Shown here in pieces: positions 42,165-50,830 of a DNA stretch of 63,284 nt; position 1 is the stretch's first letter; every line of letters begins with the position of its first letter. The notes beneath the pieces are model-generated. The model saw only the letters and a program-made list of their open reading frames with translations, was not told the origin of the DNA and did not search any database. This stretch comes from Ruminococcus sp. GTDB taxonomy: Bacteria > Bacillota > Clostridia > Oscillospirales > Ruminococcaceae. The stretch spans positions 1-63,284 of the forward strand of contig JAKSQV010000005.1 of NCBI GenBank assembly GCA_024403935.1, in the 5' to 3' direction. The position numbers and the translations under genes are program-made.

Positions 42165-43349
42165 CTATCCGAGCATATTCTCGGCAAAAATTGCATAGCC
42201 GCGTGTCGGATCTGATACGAATACATGCGTTATCGCTCCTATGAGCCTGCCGTTCTGTATTATCGGACTTCCGCTCATGCCCTGCACGATACCGCCTGTT
42301 TTTGCGATAAGCTCGGGATCGGTGATGTGAATGACCATATTTTTTGTGTCATCCGCACCGCTGAAGTCGATGCTCTCTATCTCTGCCGAGTATTTCTGCG
42401 GAGCTGAGCCGTTTGCCGTCACGCAGACCTCAGCCTTGCCTGTGACTGCATCCTGTCGGTAGCCGAGAGGATATTCCTCTGCGCTGTCTGCAAGCAGGTC
42501 TGATGCCGATACGGACAGCCTGCCGTAGATGCCGCTTTCACAGTTGCGGTCGAGAATGCCGATATATGAGGAACGCATGAATCTTCCGCGCAGCTCGCCC
42601 GGCTTTCCGACAATGCCCTTTTGCACTCCGGTTATTTCGACGGGAACTGCTTCTCCACTCTGTATCGGGATGATCTCACCCGTGTCGGTGTCGCAGATAG
42701 GATGACCAAGCCCTGCAAATTCGCCTGTTTCCTTGTTGATATAGGTCATCGTGCCTATGCCTGCGATGCTGTCACGTACCCACATTCCGCCGCGCCATTC
42801 ACCTGCGCTTTCAGAGAAAACAGGATGCAGGCAGGCGGTAAGCTCTGCATTTCCGCGTGTCAGCGAGAGAGTCACATCTTGTCCGCCGCTTTCGGCAATA
42901 GCCTGCTGGAGATCATTGTTGGAGCTGAGACGCACATCGTTTGCGAGACGTATGATGTCTCCGACCTCTACGCCTGCAAGCTCGGCAGGGCAGATGTCCT
43001 CGCCTGCACAGTCCACCTTGCCTGTTGCAGTGACCATAACTCCGTCCATAAGGAGCTTTATGCCGAACGGCGTACCTCCTGCAATGAGCGAAGGTGGCTC
43101 CTCACGGCGGATATTGACGCTTTTGACGGGTATCGCTCCGAACAGCGACAGCGTAGCTTTGTCCTGTGTGCATCCGCCGTCAGTACAGCGCAGCTCGGGA
43201 TACTGCATGAACTGCACGTTTTCAGCGGCTCCGACAGTTACGCTTTCGGGAAGCCGCAGGGAGTAGAATCCCGCAGTTCCGAATATGCCGAATATGGCGG
43301 CAGATAATAATATCGCAGATGCTTTTTTGATTTTTCTGAACATTTGCAT
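42165..43349 (-). CDS. spoIVB: SpoIVB-type serine peptidase (S55)
   Basis: A 394-residue exported protease with an N-terminal membrane anchor (10-30), a PDZ domain around LAGVEVGDIIRLANDVRLSSNNDLQ, and the S55 domain with the His in FAGLGHPICD and the catalytic Ser in VQGMSGSPIIQNGRLIGAITHVFV. In Bacillus SpoIVB triggers cleavage of pro-sigma-K across the forespore membrane. Active-site residues are all present, which argues for a working protein even if the host sporulates rarely. The gene stands alone here, without spo0A next to it as in many Clostridia. Confidence 0.93.
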   Translation of the reverse strand: MQMFRKIKKASAILLSAAIFGIFGTAGFYSLRLPESVTVGAAENVQFMQYPELRCTDGGCTQDKATLSLFGAIPVKSVNIRREEPPSLIAGGTPFGIKLLMDGVMVTATGKVDCAGEDICPAELAGVEVGDIIRLANDVRLSSNNDLQQAIAESGGQDVTLSLTRGNAELTACLHPVFSESAGEWRGGMWVRDSIAGIGTMTYINKETGEFAGLGHPICDTDTGEIIPIQSGEAVPVEITGVQKGIVGKPGELRGRFMRSSYIGILDRNCESGIYGRLSVSASDLLADSAEEYPLGYRQDAVTGKAEVCVTANGSAPQKYSAEIESIDFSGADDTKNMVIHITDPELIAKTGGIVQGMSGSPIIQNGRLIGAITHVFVSDPTRGYAIFAENMLG

Positions 43350-43469
43350 TTCTGATTCCTTTCAGTCGGTTCTTCCGACTAAAAATAGTATGTATTCATA
43401 TCAGTGCGATATGATTGTGAATTACTCACAGTGAACGATGGTCTGCAACAGCTGAACAGGAGTAAAATA

Positions 43470-43985
43470 ATGGAATTAAAACGCGTAAAACCGCTGCTCA
43501 CTGCCGCAAAGGCGGTACTGCTCGTATTCACAGCGGTTTATCCTCTCTTTATGACAGTATTGTCAGGAGCGGGATTATTATACAACAAAGACAGTTACGG
43601 CAGCAGTCTCGCAGCAGTCGGTGCTCTGCTCATAATATCGGGGCTTGTCATTGCTCTCGGAGCTGTGCTGTGCCTTCCGCGGAAGAATTTACCGAATATT
43701 TTGTCGGTAGTGTGCGCTCTCGGAGGACTTGCTCTGTGCCTTGTAATGCTGTACAGGCTCTGCTCGCACGCTGATGCGGCAGGCTGGACGGATAAGTACG
43801 CGATGACACCTGTCAGCGATATGTACCGTGCAAGGATAATGCCGTGTATTGCTCCTGCCGCATTGGCGGCTGTTATTGCGGCGGTACAGCTTTTCTCCTA
43901 TGAAGCCGCCGAGGAACGCAGACTGAAACGTGAACACAGGGCTGAGCGTGAGAACGCTCCTGCACCTAAGATAATTGATGGCTGA
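43470..43985 (+). CDS. small membrane protein, unknown
   Basis: A 171-residue protein with four likely membrane segments (14-36, 47-70, 76-98, 128-148) and a charged C-terminus (LKREHRAERENAPAP). I chose the ATG at 43470 with CAGGAGT upstream; the longer frame from 43404 runs through the divergent promoter area. No family is recognised. Confidence 0.7.
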   Translation: MELKRVKPLLTAAKAVLLVFTAVYPLFMTVLSGAGLLYNKDSYGSSLAAVGALLIISGLVIALGAVLCLPRKNLPNILSVVCALGGLALCLVMLYRLCSHADAAGWTDKYAMTPVSDMYRARIMPCIAPAALAAVIAAVQLFSYEAAEERRLKREHRAERENAPAPKIIDG

Positions 43986-44010
43986 CAGATTATACCATAA
44001 GCAAAGCGCA

Positions 44011-44056
44011 AAAAAAGCCGCTCTGTGTCAACAGTGACGCAGAGCGGTATTATTTT
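44011..44056. terminator. bidirectional terminator
   Basis: CCGCTCTG-GTCA pairs with TGAC-CAGAGCGG around a 4-base loop. A six-base A run on one side makes it strong on the minus strand for the GH94 gene; ATTATTTTTG on the other side is weaker. Confidence 0.88.
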
Positions 44057-44074
44057 TGATATGTTATGATGTTA

Positions 44075-46489
44075 TCAGCCGAGAACTACTGTGATCTCGT
44101 TTGTATCTGCAAGCTTGTCGGCAGGGATATAGTTGCTGTCAAGCTTTGTTCCGTTGAGAATGAGCTCCTTGACTCCGGACTGAACGTGTGCGGAGTTGTC
44201 AACAGTGATGCTGAGCTTCTTGCCGCGGAAGTTCTTGAATATCTTAAAGCCGTCCCATTCTGCAGGGATAGAAGGTGCGATAGTGAGTCCGCCGAGATCG
44301 GGGCGCATACCGCAGATACCCTCGACACATCCGACCATGACTGTCGAAGCTGTGCCTGTGAGCCAGTGAACGTGTGAGCGTCCCTCATAGGGAGAAGCCT
44401 TTGATTCGGTGAACTGACCGTGTACATACGGCTCCATAACACGTATCTCAGCCTTGTCGTTCATAGCGGCAGGAGAGCTTTCAAGGAAGTACTCGAATGC
44501 GCGGTCGCCGTGACCGAGGAGAGCTTCCGCAAGTATCAGCCAGCCCTGCGACTGGGAGAAGATACCGCCGTTTTCCTTTGTATCAAGGTTGAACACCTGC
44601 ATGAGCGCACCGCTGAAATGATGATACTTGTAGGGGGGCTCGAGGAGCTTTGCTCCGTACGGTGTATTGAGTATATCGTGAACGCTGTTCATTGCCTTCT
44701 CTGCCTGTTCACCTGAAGCGAAACGCGAGATGACAGACCAGCTCTGTGGATTGAGCCACATATTTGCTTCGGGATCCTTCTTTGCACCGACGATAACGCC
44801 GTTGTCGCGTATACCGCGGATAAAGCGGTCCTCGTCCCAGCACTTTTCAAGTGCTGATGCAAGCTTTGCCTTTTCTTCTGTGATGAATGAAACGTACTCG
44901 CTGTCACCGCGGCTCTGAGCGAACTCTGTCATTACGTTCATGGCGTAGTAGAGCTGGAATGCAACGAATGTAGACTCGCCCTGTGCTCCGAGACGGAGGC
45001 AGTCGTTCCAGTCAGCGTGGAGACCTGCGGGCATATCGTGGCTTCCGAGACGCTCGAGCGAGAAGCGTATTGCATTTTTCAGATGCTCGTATACTGTTGC
45101 TTCTCCGCCGCCCTCCTCAGCGTAGGTGATGACCTCGTCGAGGAATGCCTTGTTGCCGCTTTCGCCGAGATACTTTACGATCGTCGGGAAGAGCCAGAGA
45201 GCGTCATCCGCACGGTATGAGGGATGTCCTGTTTCCTTTGCGTAAACGCTGTGCTCATCGTTCTCGTCGGGGCAGGTCTCGTGACCTGCGTTATGTGTGA
45301 ACTTTACAAGGGGAAGTCCGCCGCCGTTGCTGACCTGTGCGGAGAGCATGAAGCGTATCTTTTCGGCAGCCATCTCGGGATCGAGGTGGATGATGCCCTG
45401 TATATCCTGAACTGTGTCGCGGTAGCCGTAGCCGTTGCGGAGACCGCAGTATACGAAGGAAGCTGCTCTTGACCAGATGAAGGTGATGAAGCACTGGTAT
45501 GCATTCCATACGTTTATCATGTTGTTGAATTCATCGGACGGAGTCTCTACACGGAAGTTAGAGAGCTGACCATGCCAGTAGTCCTTGAGCTGGCTGATGT
45601 CTGCATCTACCTTGCCCTCAGCCTTGTACTCGTCAAGGATAGCGGCTGCTTCAGCACTGTTGCGCTGTCCCATGATGAATACGAACTCCTTTGTTTCGCC
45701 TGCTGCGAGGGTGATGTCGCTCTGGAGAGCACCGCAGGAATTGGAGTTGAAGTTCATAACGCCGTCGCACTTGCCTGTCTCGACAGCGATAGGATTCGAG
45801 AATGTTCTGTATGCACCGATGAAGTTGCTGAGAGAGCCGTTATATCCTGTTACGGGCTGACCGACCATGCCGAAGAAACGCTCCTTGTTGTTTGAGCCTG
45901 TTTCGTCAAAGCCTGTGTTTTCGTTCATGTGCTGGATGATGCGGTTCTCCTCGAAGCTTGTACGGGTGATGAACAGCGTGTACTGGAGGTTTACCTGATC
46001 CTGCTCGTAGTTCGGCTCATTGGTGAACTCAACCATGCCGAATACAGAGAGCTTTCTCTCCCTGTCGGAAGCGTTGGTGACCTTTGCACGCCATACTTCG
46101 TATGTTTTGCCGTAGGGGACATAGTATGTCACCTCGGACTTTATGCTTGTATATTCGGCAGAGATTATCGTATATGCAGTACCGTGGCGGCATTCGCTCT
46201 TGTACTTGTCGAGAGGCTTGCCGACAGGCTGCCATGAAGCTGACCAGTAGTCTGCGGCATCGTTGTCGCGGATGTAGATGTAGCGTCCGGGAAGTGCCAT
46301 TTCGGAATTGAAGCGGAAGCGCGAGATACGGCCGTTTGCGCCTGACTTAACAAAGCTGTAGCCGGCAGCATTGTTGGAAATCATTGCACCGTATTCGGGG
46401 TCGCCGAGGTAGTTCGCCCATGGTGCGGGAGTAGCGGGATTTGTGATGACGTATTCCTTGTTTTCAAGGTCGAAATGTCCGTACTTCAT
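44075..46489 (-). CDS. GH94 phosphorylase, probably cellobiose phosphorylase
   Basis: An 804-residue cytosolic enzyme splitting cellobiose with phosphate to glucose 1-phosphate and glucose. It begins KYGHFDLENKEYVITNP-TP-PWANYLGD, has WSASWQPVGKPLDKYK, GYGYRDTVQDIQGI, and the catalytic Asp in GLHADWNDCLRLGAQGES, and ends with the jelly-roll cap DLGGLTIAPSIPAEWDGF. All GH94 domains are complete. Cellodextrin or laminaribiose specificity cannot be excluded. AGGAG sits 7 bases before the ATG. Its promoter carries a palindrome over the -10, suggesting repression. Confidence 0.92.
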   Translation of the reverse strand: MKYGHFDLENKEYVITNPATPAPWANYLGDPEYGAMISNNAAGYSFVKSGANGRISRFRFNSEMALPGRYIYIRDNDAADYWSASWQPVGKPLDKYKSECRHGTAYTIISAEYTSIKSEVTYYVPYGKTYEVWRAKVTNASDRERKLSVFGMVEFTNEPNYEQDQVNLQYTLFITRTSFEENRIIQHMNENTGFDETGSNNKERFFGMVGQPVTGYNGSLSNFIGAYRTFSNPIAVETGKCDGVMNFNSNSCGALQSDITLAAGETKEFVFIMGQRNSAEAAAILDEYKAEGKVDADISQLKDYWHGQLSNFRVETPSDEFNNMINVWNAYQCFITFIWSRAASFVYCGLRNGYGYRDTVQDIQGIIHLDPEMAAEKIRFMLSAQVSNGGGLPLVKFTHNAGHETCPDENDEHSVYAKETGHPSYRADDALWLFPTIVKYLGESGNKAFLDEVITYAEEGGGEATVYEHLKNAIRFSLERLGSHDMPAGLHADWNDCLRLGAQGESTFVAFQLYYAMNVMTEFAQSRGDSEYVSFITEEKAKLASALEKCWDEDRFIRGIRDNGVIVGAKKDPEANMWLNPQSWSVISRFASGEQAEKAMNSVHDILNTPYGAKLLEPPYKYHHFSGALMQVFNLDTKENGGIFSQSQGWLILAEALLGHGDRAFEYFLESSPAAMNDKAEIRVMEPYVHGQFTESKASPYEGRSHVHWLTGTASTVMVGCVEGICGMRPDLGGLTIAPSIPAEWDGFKIFKNFRGKKLSITVDNSAHVQSGVKELILNGTKLDSNYIPADKLADTNEITVVLG

Positions 46490-46542
46490 AAAAAAACTCC
46501 TAACTCGTTATTACCTGAGTTCCGCAGTTCAGACGGATCACG

Positions 46543-46569
46543 GTATGATATAAAAATATTATATCATAC
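46543..46569 (-). promoter_or_regulatory. palindromic operator over the GH94 -10 element
   Basis: GTATGATAT and ATATCATAC form a perfect 9-bp inverted repeat with a 9-bp spacer (46543-46551 and 46561-46569). The TATAAT of the GH94 promoter lies inside, so a dimeric repressor would block it. As RNA it would also be a hairpin at the transcript start. Confidence 0.65.
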
Positions 46570-46586
46570 TATAATAAAAAAAGCAA
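46558..46586 (-). promoter_or_regulatory. promoter of the GH94 gene
   Basis: Minus strand TTGCTT (46586-46581), 17 bases, TATAAT (46563-46558). Confidence 0.75.
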
Positions 46587-46674
46587 CAGCAGATGCAATA
46601 TTTTACGATATATTCGCAATTGGTGGACTTTTTGCACAAAAGCGGTCAGTCTGTATTGTTCATTCAGCCCAAAG

Positions 46675-46703
46675 TTGACTTTTTTGTATGGATATGATAA
46701 AAT
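46675..46703 (+). promoter_or_regulatory. promoter of the membrane protein-arsR unit
   Basis: TTGACT at 46675-46680, 17 bases, TAAAAT at 46698-46703. Confidence 0.6.
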
Positions 46704-46749
46704 AAAAAGTAATATCAGGTGCTTATGTTCCGGAGAAGGAGGCGCACGC

Positions 46750-47208
46750 ATGGAGCTTGTGATCGCTTTGATAGTGATTATCGTGTTATGCAAGATTCTT
46801 GGTGTCAGCAATGAAATGCTCGTGCTGGGCGGACTCATTCTGATCGAGCTTACCGTTGTACTGATGATGCTGATGTTTTCGTATTTCTGCGTTCGTATGC
46901 TGTTTGCAAAGCGCAGGGAGGCAAGATTCACGCGCGTGGATAAGGCTCCGAAGGGCAACTACAAGGTCGCCTACTATGAGGTGGATGGCTGCGAGTACCC
47001 GTGTATTTTTCCGAGCGAGTTGATACTGAATAACAAGATGTACCGCAAGGACTGCACCTGTCATGTGCTGATGAGCCGCAGCGGCAGGAGAGTCTTTGAT
47101 AAATGGACGGTACTGACGTGCCTGATCGGATTTGTTTTCAGTGCGTTCGCAGTATTGTTCGCAGTATCCCTGACCATGCCGATAGTGGCGGGAATACCTA
47201 TGATATGA
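46750..47208 (+). CDS. small membrane protein, unknown
   Basis: A 152-residue protein with two N-terminal membrane segments (1-18 and 25-50), a beta-rich soluble part with VAYYEVDGCEYPCIFPSE and a C-terminal segment (125-148). The soluble core resembles DUF3592-type proteins only loosely. GGAGGCG precedes the ATG. It ends 10 bases before the ArsR-type regulator, with which it is probably cotranscribed. Confidence 0.72.
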   Translation: MELVIALIVIIVLCKILGVSNEMLVLGGLILIELTVVLMMLMFSYFCVRMLFAKRREARFTRVDKAPKGNYKVAYYEVDGCEYPCIFPSELILNNKMYRKDCTCHVLMSRSGRRVFDKWTVLTCLIGFVFSAFAVLFAVSLTMPIVAGIPMI

Positions 47209-47218
47209 GGTGTAGAAA

Positions 47219-47578
47219 ATGGATGAGCACATTTGCGGTGGAAATACCGTTCATCAGGATATAGTTGACAGAGTATCTGCTTCAATGCCCGACGGGACTG
47301 CGCTCAACAACGCCGCAGAGCTTCTGAAGGTGTTCGGCGATCCGACAAGGCTCGGGATAATTGCCGCTCTGTGCAGGAGCGAAATGTGCGTTTGTGACAT
47401 CGCAAGGCTCCTTGGAATGACACAGTCAGCGATTTCACATCAGCTCCGTGTGCTCAAGCAGGCAAGGCTTGTTACGACACGGAGAGAGGGCAAGACGATA
47501 TTCTATTCGCTTTGTGATGAACACGTAGAGCGCATTTTTGACTGTGCTCTCGACCATGCGGCTGAACGGACTTGTTAA
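47219..47578 (+). CDS. ArsR/SmtB family transcriptional regulator
   Basis: A 119-residue winged-helix repressor: LLKVFGDPTRLGIIAALCRSEMCVCDIARLLGMTQSAISHQLRVLKQARLV. It has CVC in the alpha-3 position used for metal sensing, a recognition helix QSAISHQLRVL, and an alpha-5 DEHVERIFDCALDH with potential ligands, plus N- and C-terminal Cys. This is a CadC/SmtB-like metal sensor by pattern. No metal transporter is next to it, so its target lies elsewhere or is the adjacent membrane gene. Confidence 0.92.
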   Translation: MDEHICGGNTVHQDIVDRVSASMPDGTALNNAAELLKVFGDPTRLGIIAALCRSEMCVCDIARLLGMTQSAISHQLRVLKQARLVTTRREGKTIFYSLCDEHVERIFDCALDHAAERTC

Positions 47579-47700
47579 CAGTTTGTTCATATATAAAAGA
47601 AAAAATAATAACATTACCGAAGTGTGAATATGATATAATGAATACGCAGAAATCATTGCGGTGACCATATTCGACGTCTGTCAGCAAAGGAGGTGGTCGG

Positions 47701-48858
47701 ATGAGCGATGATATAAATAGAAACATAGTGAATGTAATCGACGAGTTCGACTACTCCACACAGCATGACTCGTATAACGAGAAATTCAGAAAATGGCGGC
47801 GCAATAAGGATAATCCGTGTGCCTTCAACTATGCCGCAAACAAAAATGAAAAGGTCTATGTCGACGGCAAGGGCTTTATTGCTCATTCTGTCGAGGAGGC
47901 TGAAAAGGATTCGCTGGTGCATATCTTCTACATCATCGGAATAGCTGCTCTGATATGGGTGTTTACCGAGGATGTTGCAGGCAAGTTCGGCATCTCACTC
48001 TTTTCGCTTCTTGGCTTCGATATACACACCAACTTCTTCAACGCCTCGATCTACGGCGGAAGCATGGAGATCGTCGCAGCACTGATAGTGATATCCGTGC
48101 TGAAAGTCGTTGTTCCCGCGATATACGCGCATATACGTTTCAAGCTTCCCGGCAAGGTCGAGATCATGGGAAGGATGAACCACAGCCTCGCACTGGTCGG
48201 AGCGATCTCGATGGCTCTCATCGTCTGTACGGCGAACAGCCTCCCGATTGCGTATTCGAGCGAATCACGGGAGATATTTGAATACTTCCTCAGCGTAGAT
48301 GCCGACATCTCTGTATGGGATCAGACCGAATTCCTTGTCTATACGATCTTTGATGTCCTGATAATGTCGATACTTTCAGAGATGTTCTTCCACGGTGCGA
48401 TGTTTGCTGCTCTGCGGCAGTTCGGCGACCCATTTGCGATAATCGTGACATCGCTTACCGCAGGTCTGCTGACACAGGACTTCCGCGCTATGCCTGTCAC
48501 GATACTCATATCCTTCGTTGCAGGCTACGGCATGGTGAGCAGCGGCTCTGTCTTTACGGCAATATCGGTGAGCATAGTCTACAAGATGTACGATCTTGCT
48601 CTGCTCGTGCTTGAGGCTGACAAGACGGAAAAAATGCCGCTTACCCGTAACATCTTTATGATGATAGCTCTGGCGTCAGGAATTATCGGCTTCGTGATAT
48701 TCTGGATAGGCTTTGTACGCCGCAAAAAAGGCGGTACTGCAAAGTACAGCTCTGAATATTCAAGATGGCGCAGACTCGGCTTTTCACTCAGGACCTTCCC
48801 GTATTCGGCAGTTATTCTTCTTTGCCTTGTCTACGCAGCAGTGAGGTTGACACAGTGA
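47701..48858 (+). CDS. polytopic membrane protein, CPBP-like
   Basis: A 385-residue protein with a 75-residue cytosolic head and about eight membrane segments. The pattern SEMFFHGAMFAALRQFG followed by ...TSLTAGLLTQDF and FVAGYGMVSSGSVFTAISVSIVYKMYDL resembles CPBP (Abi/CAAX-like) intramembrane proteases. The first Glu of the EExxxR motif is replaced by Ser and the expected Arg and His are missing, so it may be inactive. TATAAT at 47634-47639 could be its -10. AAGGAGGTGG precedes the ATG. Its stop overlaps tadA. Confidence 0.7.
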   Translation: MSDDINRNIVNVIDEFDYSTQHDSYNEKFRKWRRNKDNPCAFNYAANKNEKVYVDGKGFIAHSVEEAEKDSLVHIFYIIGIAALIWVFTEDVAGKFGISLFSLLGFDIHTNFFNASIYGGSMEIVAALIVISVLKVVVPAIYAHIRFKLPGKVEIMGRMNHSLALVGAISMALIVCTANSLPIAYSSESREIFEYFLSVDADISVWDQTEFLVYTIFDVLIMSILSEMFFHGAMFAALRQFGDPFAIIVTSLTAGLLTQDFRAMPVTILISFVAGYGMVSSGSVFTAISVSIVYKMYDLALLVLEADKTEKMPLTRNIFMMIALASGIIGFVIFWIGFVRRKKGGTAKYSSEYSRWRRLGFSLRTFPYSAVILLCLVYAAVRLTQ

Positions 48859-49325
48859 CGGACAGATATATGCAGCGTGCGCTCGAGCTTGCACGGCTTG
48901 CCTTCAGCGAGGGAGAAGTCCCCGTGGGAGCAGTCGTGGTGAAAAAGACGACCGGCGAGATAGTCGGAGAGGGCAGGAATATGCGCGAGGGCAGCAGAAA
49001 TGCTCTTGCTCATGCGGAGCTTATGGCGATCAATGAGGCGTGCAGGAATCTTGGCGGCTGGAGGCTGCCCGAATGCTCGCTCTATGTCACACTTGAGCCG
49101 TGCCCGATGTGCTGCGGCGCGATAATCAATTCAAGGATAGAAACGGTCTGCTTCGGAGCCTATGACCTTAAAAGCGGCTCGGCGGTCTCGGTTCAGAGGA
49201 TGTTTGAACACCCGTACAACTGCAAGCCCGAGGTCATCGGCGGCATCATGGAGGACGAGTGTGCGGAGCTTCTGTCGGAGTTCTTTGCAGAGCTGAGAAT
49301 GAAACGAAAGAATAAGAAAGGCTGA
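48855..49325 (+). CDS. tadA: tRNA adenosine(34) deaminase
   Basis: A 156-residue zinc enzyme making inosine at position 34 of tRNA-Arg(ACG). Zinc and catalytic residues: NALAHAELMAI (His and Glu) and TLEPCPMCCGAIINSRI (two Cys). The GTG at 48855 is chosen because GAGG lies eight bases upstream and it overlaps the preceding stop (GTGA). The alternative ATG at 48870 would lose helix 1. A terminator follows. Confidence 0.95.
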   Translation: MTDRYMQRALELARLAFSEGEVPVGAVVVKKTTGEIVGEGRNMREGSRNALAHAELMAINEACRNLGGWRLPECSLYVTLEPCPMCCGAIINSRIETVCFGAYDLKSGSAVSVQRMFEHPYNCKPEVIGGIMEDECAELLSEFFAELRMKRKNKKG

Positions 49326-49348
49326 GGGGAGTTTCCCTCGGACGATTT

Positions 49349-49393
49349 GCAGGATACTGCGCCGTTGATTTGCGGTGCGGTATCCTGCTTTTT
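49349..49393. terminator. terminator between tadA and ylbJ
   Basis: GCAGGATAC pairs with GTATCCTGC, with further partial pairing inside, followed by TTTTTATTT on the plus strand. Confidence 0.85.
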
Positions 49394-49415
49394 ATTTGTC
49401 GGCGGCTGTGAAGCG

Positions 49416-50498
49416 TTATGCCTTTTTCCTGCTTCGCTCATACTTTGCGAACACCAGTGCGGTCATGACAGCAAGTATCACTGACGGTACCGGAGACGCA
49501 GCTTCATGTGCCTTTACTGCGGCGGCGGAGACGGACTCTCCTGCGATGAACAGCGGAAGCATGAGCCTGCATACGGCAAAGCTGACGGCGGATGCTCCGA
49601 GACGTATCAGCACCGCAGGAAGAAGCGACAGTCTGCCGCGGAAGATCGCTGAGAGCTGAACGAATACGCATCCGCCTCCGAACGTGACAAGTGCCGCAAT
49701 GTCAGGGAGCAGTGTGAAATCACCGGCAGGCAGTGCGGCGACCGCTGTCACGTCGAGAGCAGAGCAGATCAGTCCTGCCGCGGTCATGAAGTCCCTGCCG
49801 GTGAGCCGCATGAGCAGCTCCGCAGCAGCAGGTATCGCTCCGATGAGATTCAGAAGCGCCGAGATAACGGCGAAGCCGAGTATCGCCGCACAGATCTCAG
49901 CCATTGTTCTGCCTGCTGAGGATATACATTCGGGGAGCAGCTCTGTGCTGAAGCTGAACGATGTGTGCGGCGGAGCTCCGTGACTGTGCCGCCGCAGATA
50001 CACCGACAGCACTGCGGCTGCGGCGATGCTTCCTGCGGCGGAGGATATGCTGATGAGCAAGCCGATATGCGCTGAGTGGTAGAGCTGTCCTGCAGCGCAG
50101 CCGCATACAAAGGCGGGTCCTGCTCCGAAGCATACGCCTGTGAGCAGCTCTGTTTCGCGCTTTGTCAGCCTGCCTGACCTGAAGCAGCCCATAAGCATCC
50201 GTGCTCCGACAGGATAGCCTGCAATGCATGAGAACAGGAATATCAGGAAAATGTCGCCGTCCATACCGAAAAGCAGTCTTCCTGCTCTGTGGACAGGTCT
50301 TCCTGCGGCGGCTATCGTTCCGCTGCGGATGAGAAGTCCCGATAATACCGTCATTGCAAACAGCGACGGTATCACAATGTTGAGACAGCGCTGCAAGGCG
50401 GCGTATACTGCGGCTCCGACCGTATCTGCGGCAGCCGTGCATAATGCGGCAGCGGCTATGAGCACAACTGCCGCTGACATCTTTCGTGCTTTTTTCAT
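49416..50498 (-). CDS. ylbJ: YlbJ-type sporulation membrane protein
   Basis: A 360-residue polytopic membrane protein with the Gate/nucleoside-recognition pattern of YlbJ (SpoVV): LQRCLNIVIPSLFAMTVLSGLLI, FLFSCIAGYPVGARML, TGVCFGAGPAFVCGCAAG, and ALDVTAVAALPAG. In Bacillus SpoVV helps move dipicolinate into the spore. The start at 50498 has GGGTGAT in front. It is divergent from yqfC with only 41 bases between, so the two share a regulatory region. Confidence 0.85.
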   Translation of the reverse strand: MKKARKMSAAVVLIAAAALCTAAADTVGAAVYAALQRCLNIVIPSLFAMTVLSGLLIRSGTIAAAGRPVHRAGRLLFGMDGDIFLIFLFSCIAGYPVGARMLMGCFRSGRLTKRETELLTGVCFGAGPAFVCGCAAGQLYHSAHIGLLISISSAAGSIAAAAVLSVYLRRHSHGAPPHTSFSFSTELLPECISSAGRTMAEICAAILGFAVISALLNLIGAIPAAAELLMRLTGRDFMTAAGLICSALDVTAVAALPAGDFTLLPDIAALVTFGGGCVFVQLSAIFRGRLSLLPAVLIRLGASAVSFAVCRLMLPLFIAGESVSAAAVKAHEAASPVPSVILAVMTALVFAKYERSRKKA

Positions 50499-50539
50499 AA
50501 ATATCACCCAGTCAATCATATTATTGCAGGGGTGATATT

Positions 50540-50830
50540 ATGTTTGAAAAACTGTCGGACAGGGCGGAGAAAGCGTTCTCTCCCTTTACCGGTATACATA
50601 TTGAAGGCAACAGGGAGCTTGTTGCCGAGGACTGCCGCCGCATCGAGGAATGTGACGAGGTGCTGATGCAGTTCATCTCGGGACATCTGCGTGTACAGGT
50701 GTGGGGGAGCGGACTGCGTGCATACGATTACAAGACGGGCGGACTTGTAATACGCGGAAGGATAGAGCGGATAGAGCTTGCTGAAAGGAGAAGACAGCAC
50801 AATGAGAAAGAAGCTTCGGGGAAGCATTAA
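50540..50830 (+). CDS. yqfC: YqfC/YabP family sporulation protein
   Basis: A 96-residue protein of the YabP/YqfC family (HIEGNRELVAEDCRRIEECDE, LRVQVWGSGLRAYDYKTGGLVIRGRIERIEL), a small beta protein under sigma-E control in spore formers. GGGGTGATATT precedes the ATG. Its end overlaps the start of yqfD by 29 bases, the conserved yqfC-yqfD pairing. Confidence 0.93.
   Translation: MFEKLSDRAEKAFSPFTGIHIEGNRELVAEDCRRIEECDEVLMQFISGHLRVQVWGSGLRAYDYKTGGLVIRGRIERIELAERRRQHNEKEASGKH

Noticed and set aside
46543..46569. Terminator for an upstream minus-strand gene
   Set aside because: No minus-strand gene ends here, and the repeat sits on the GH94 -10 element.
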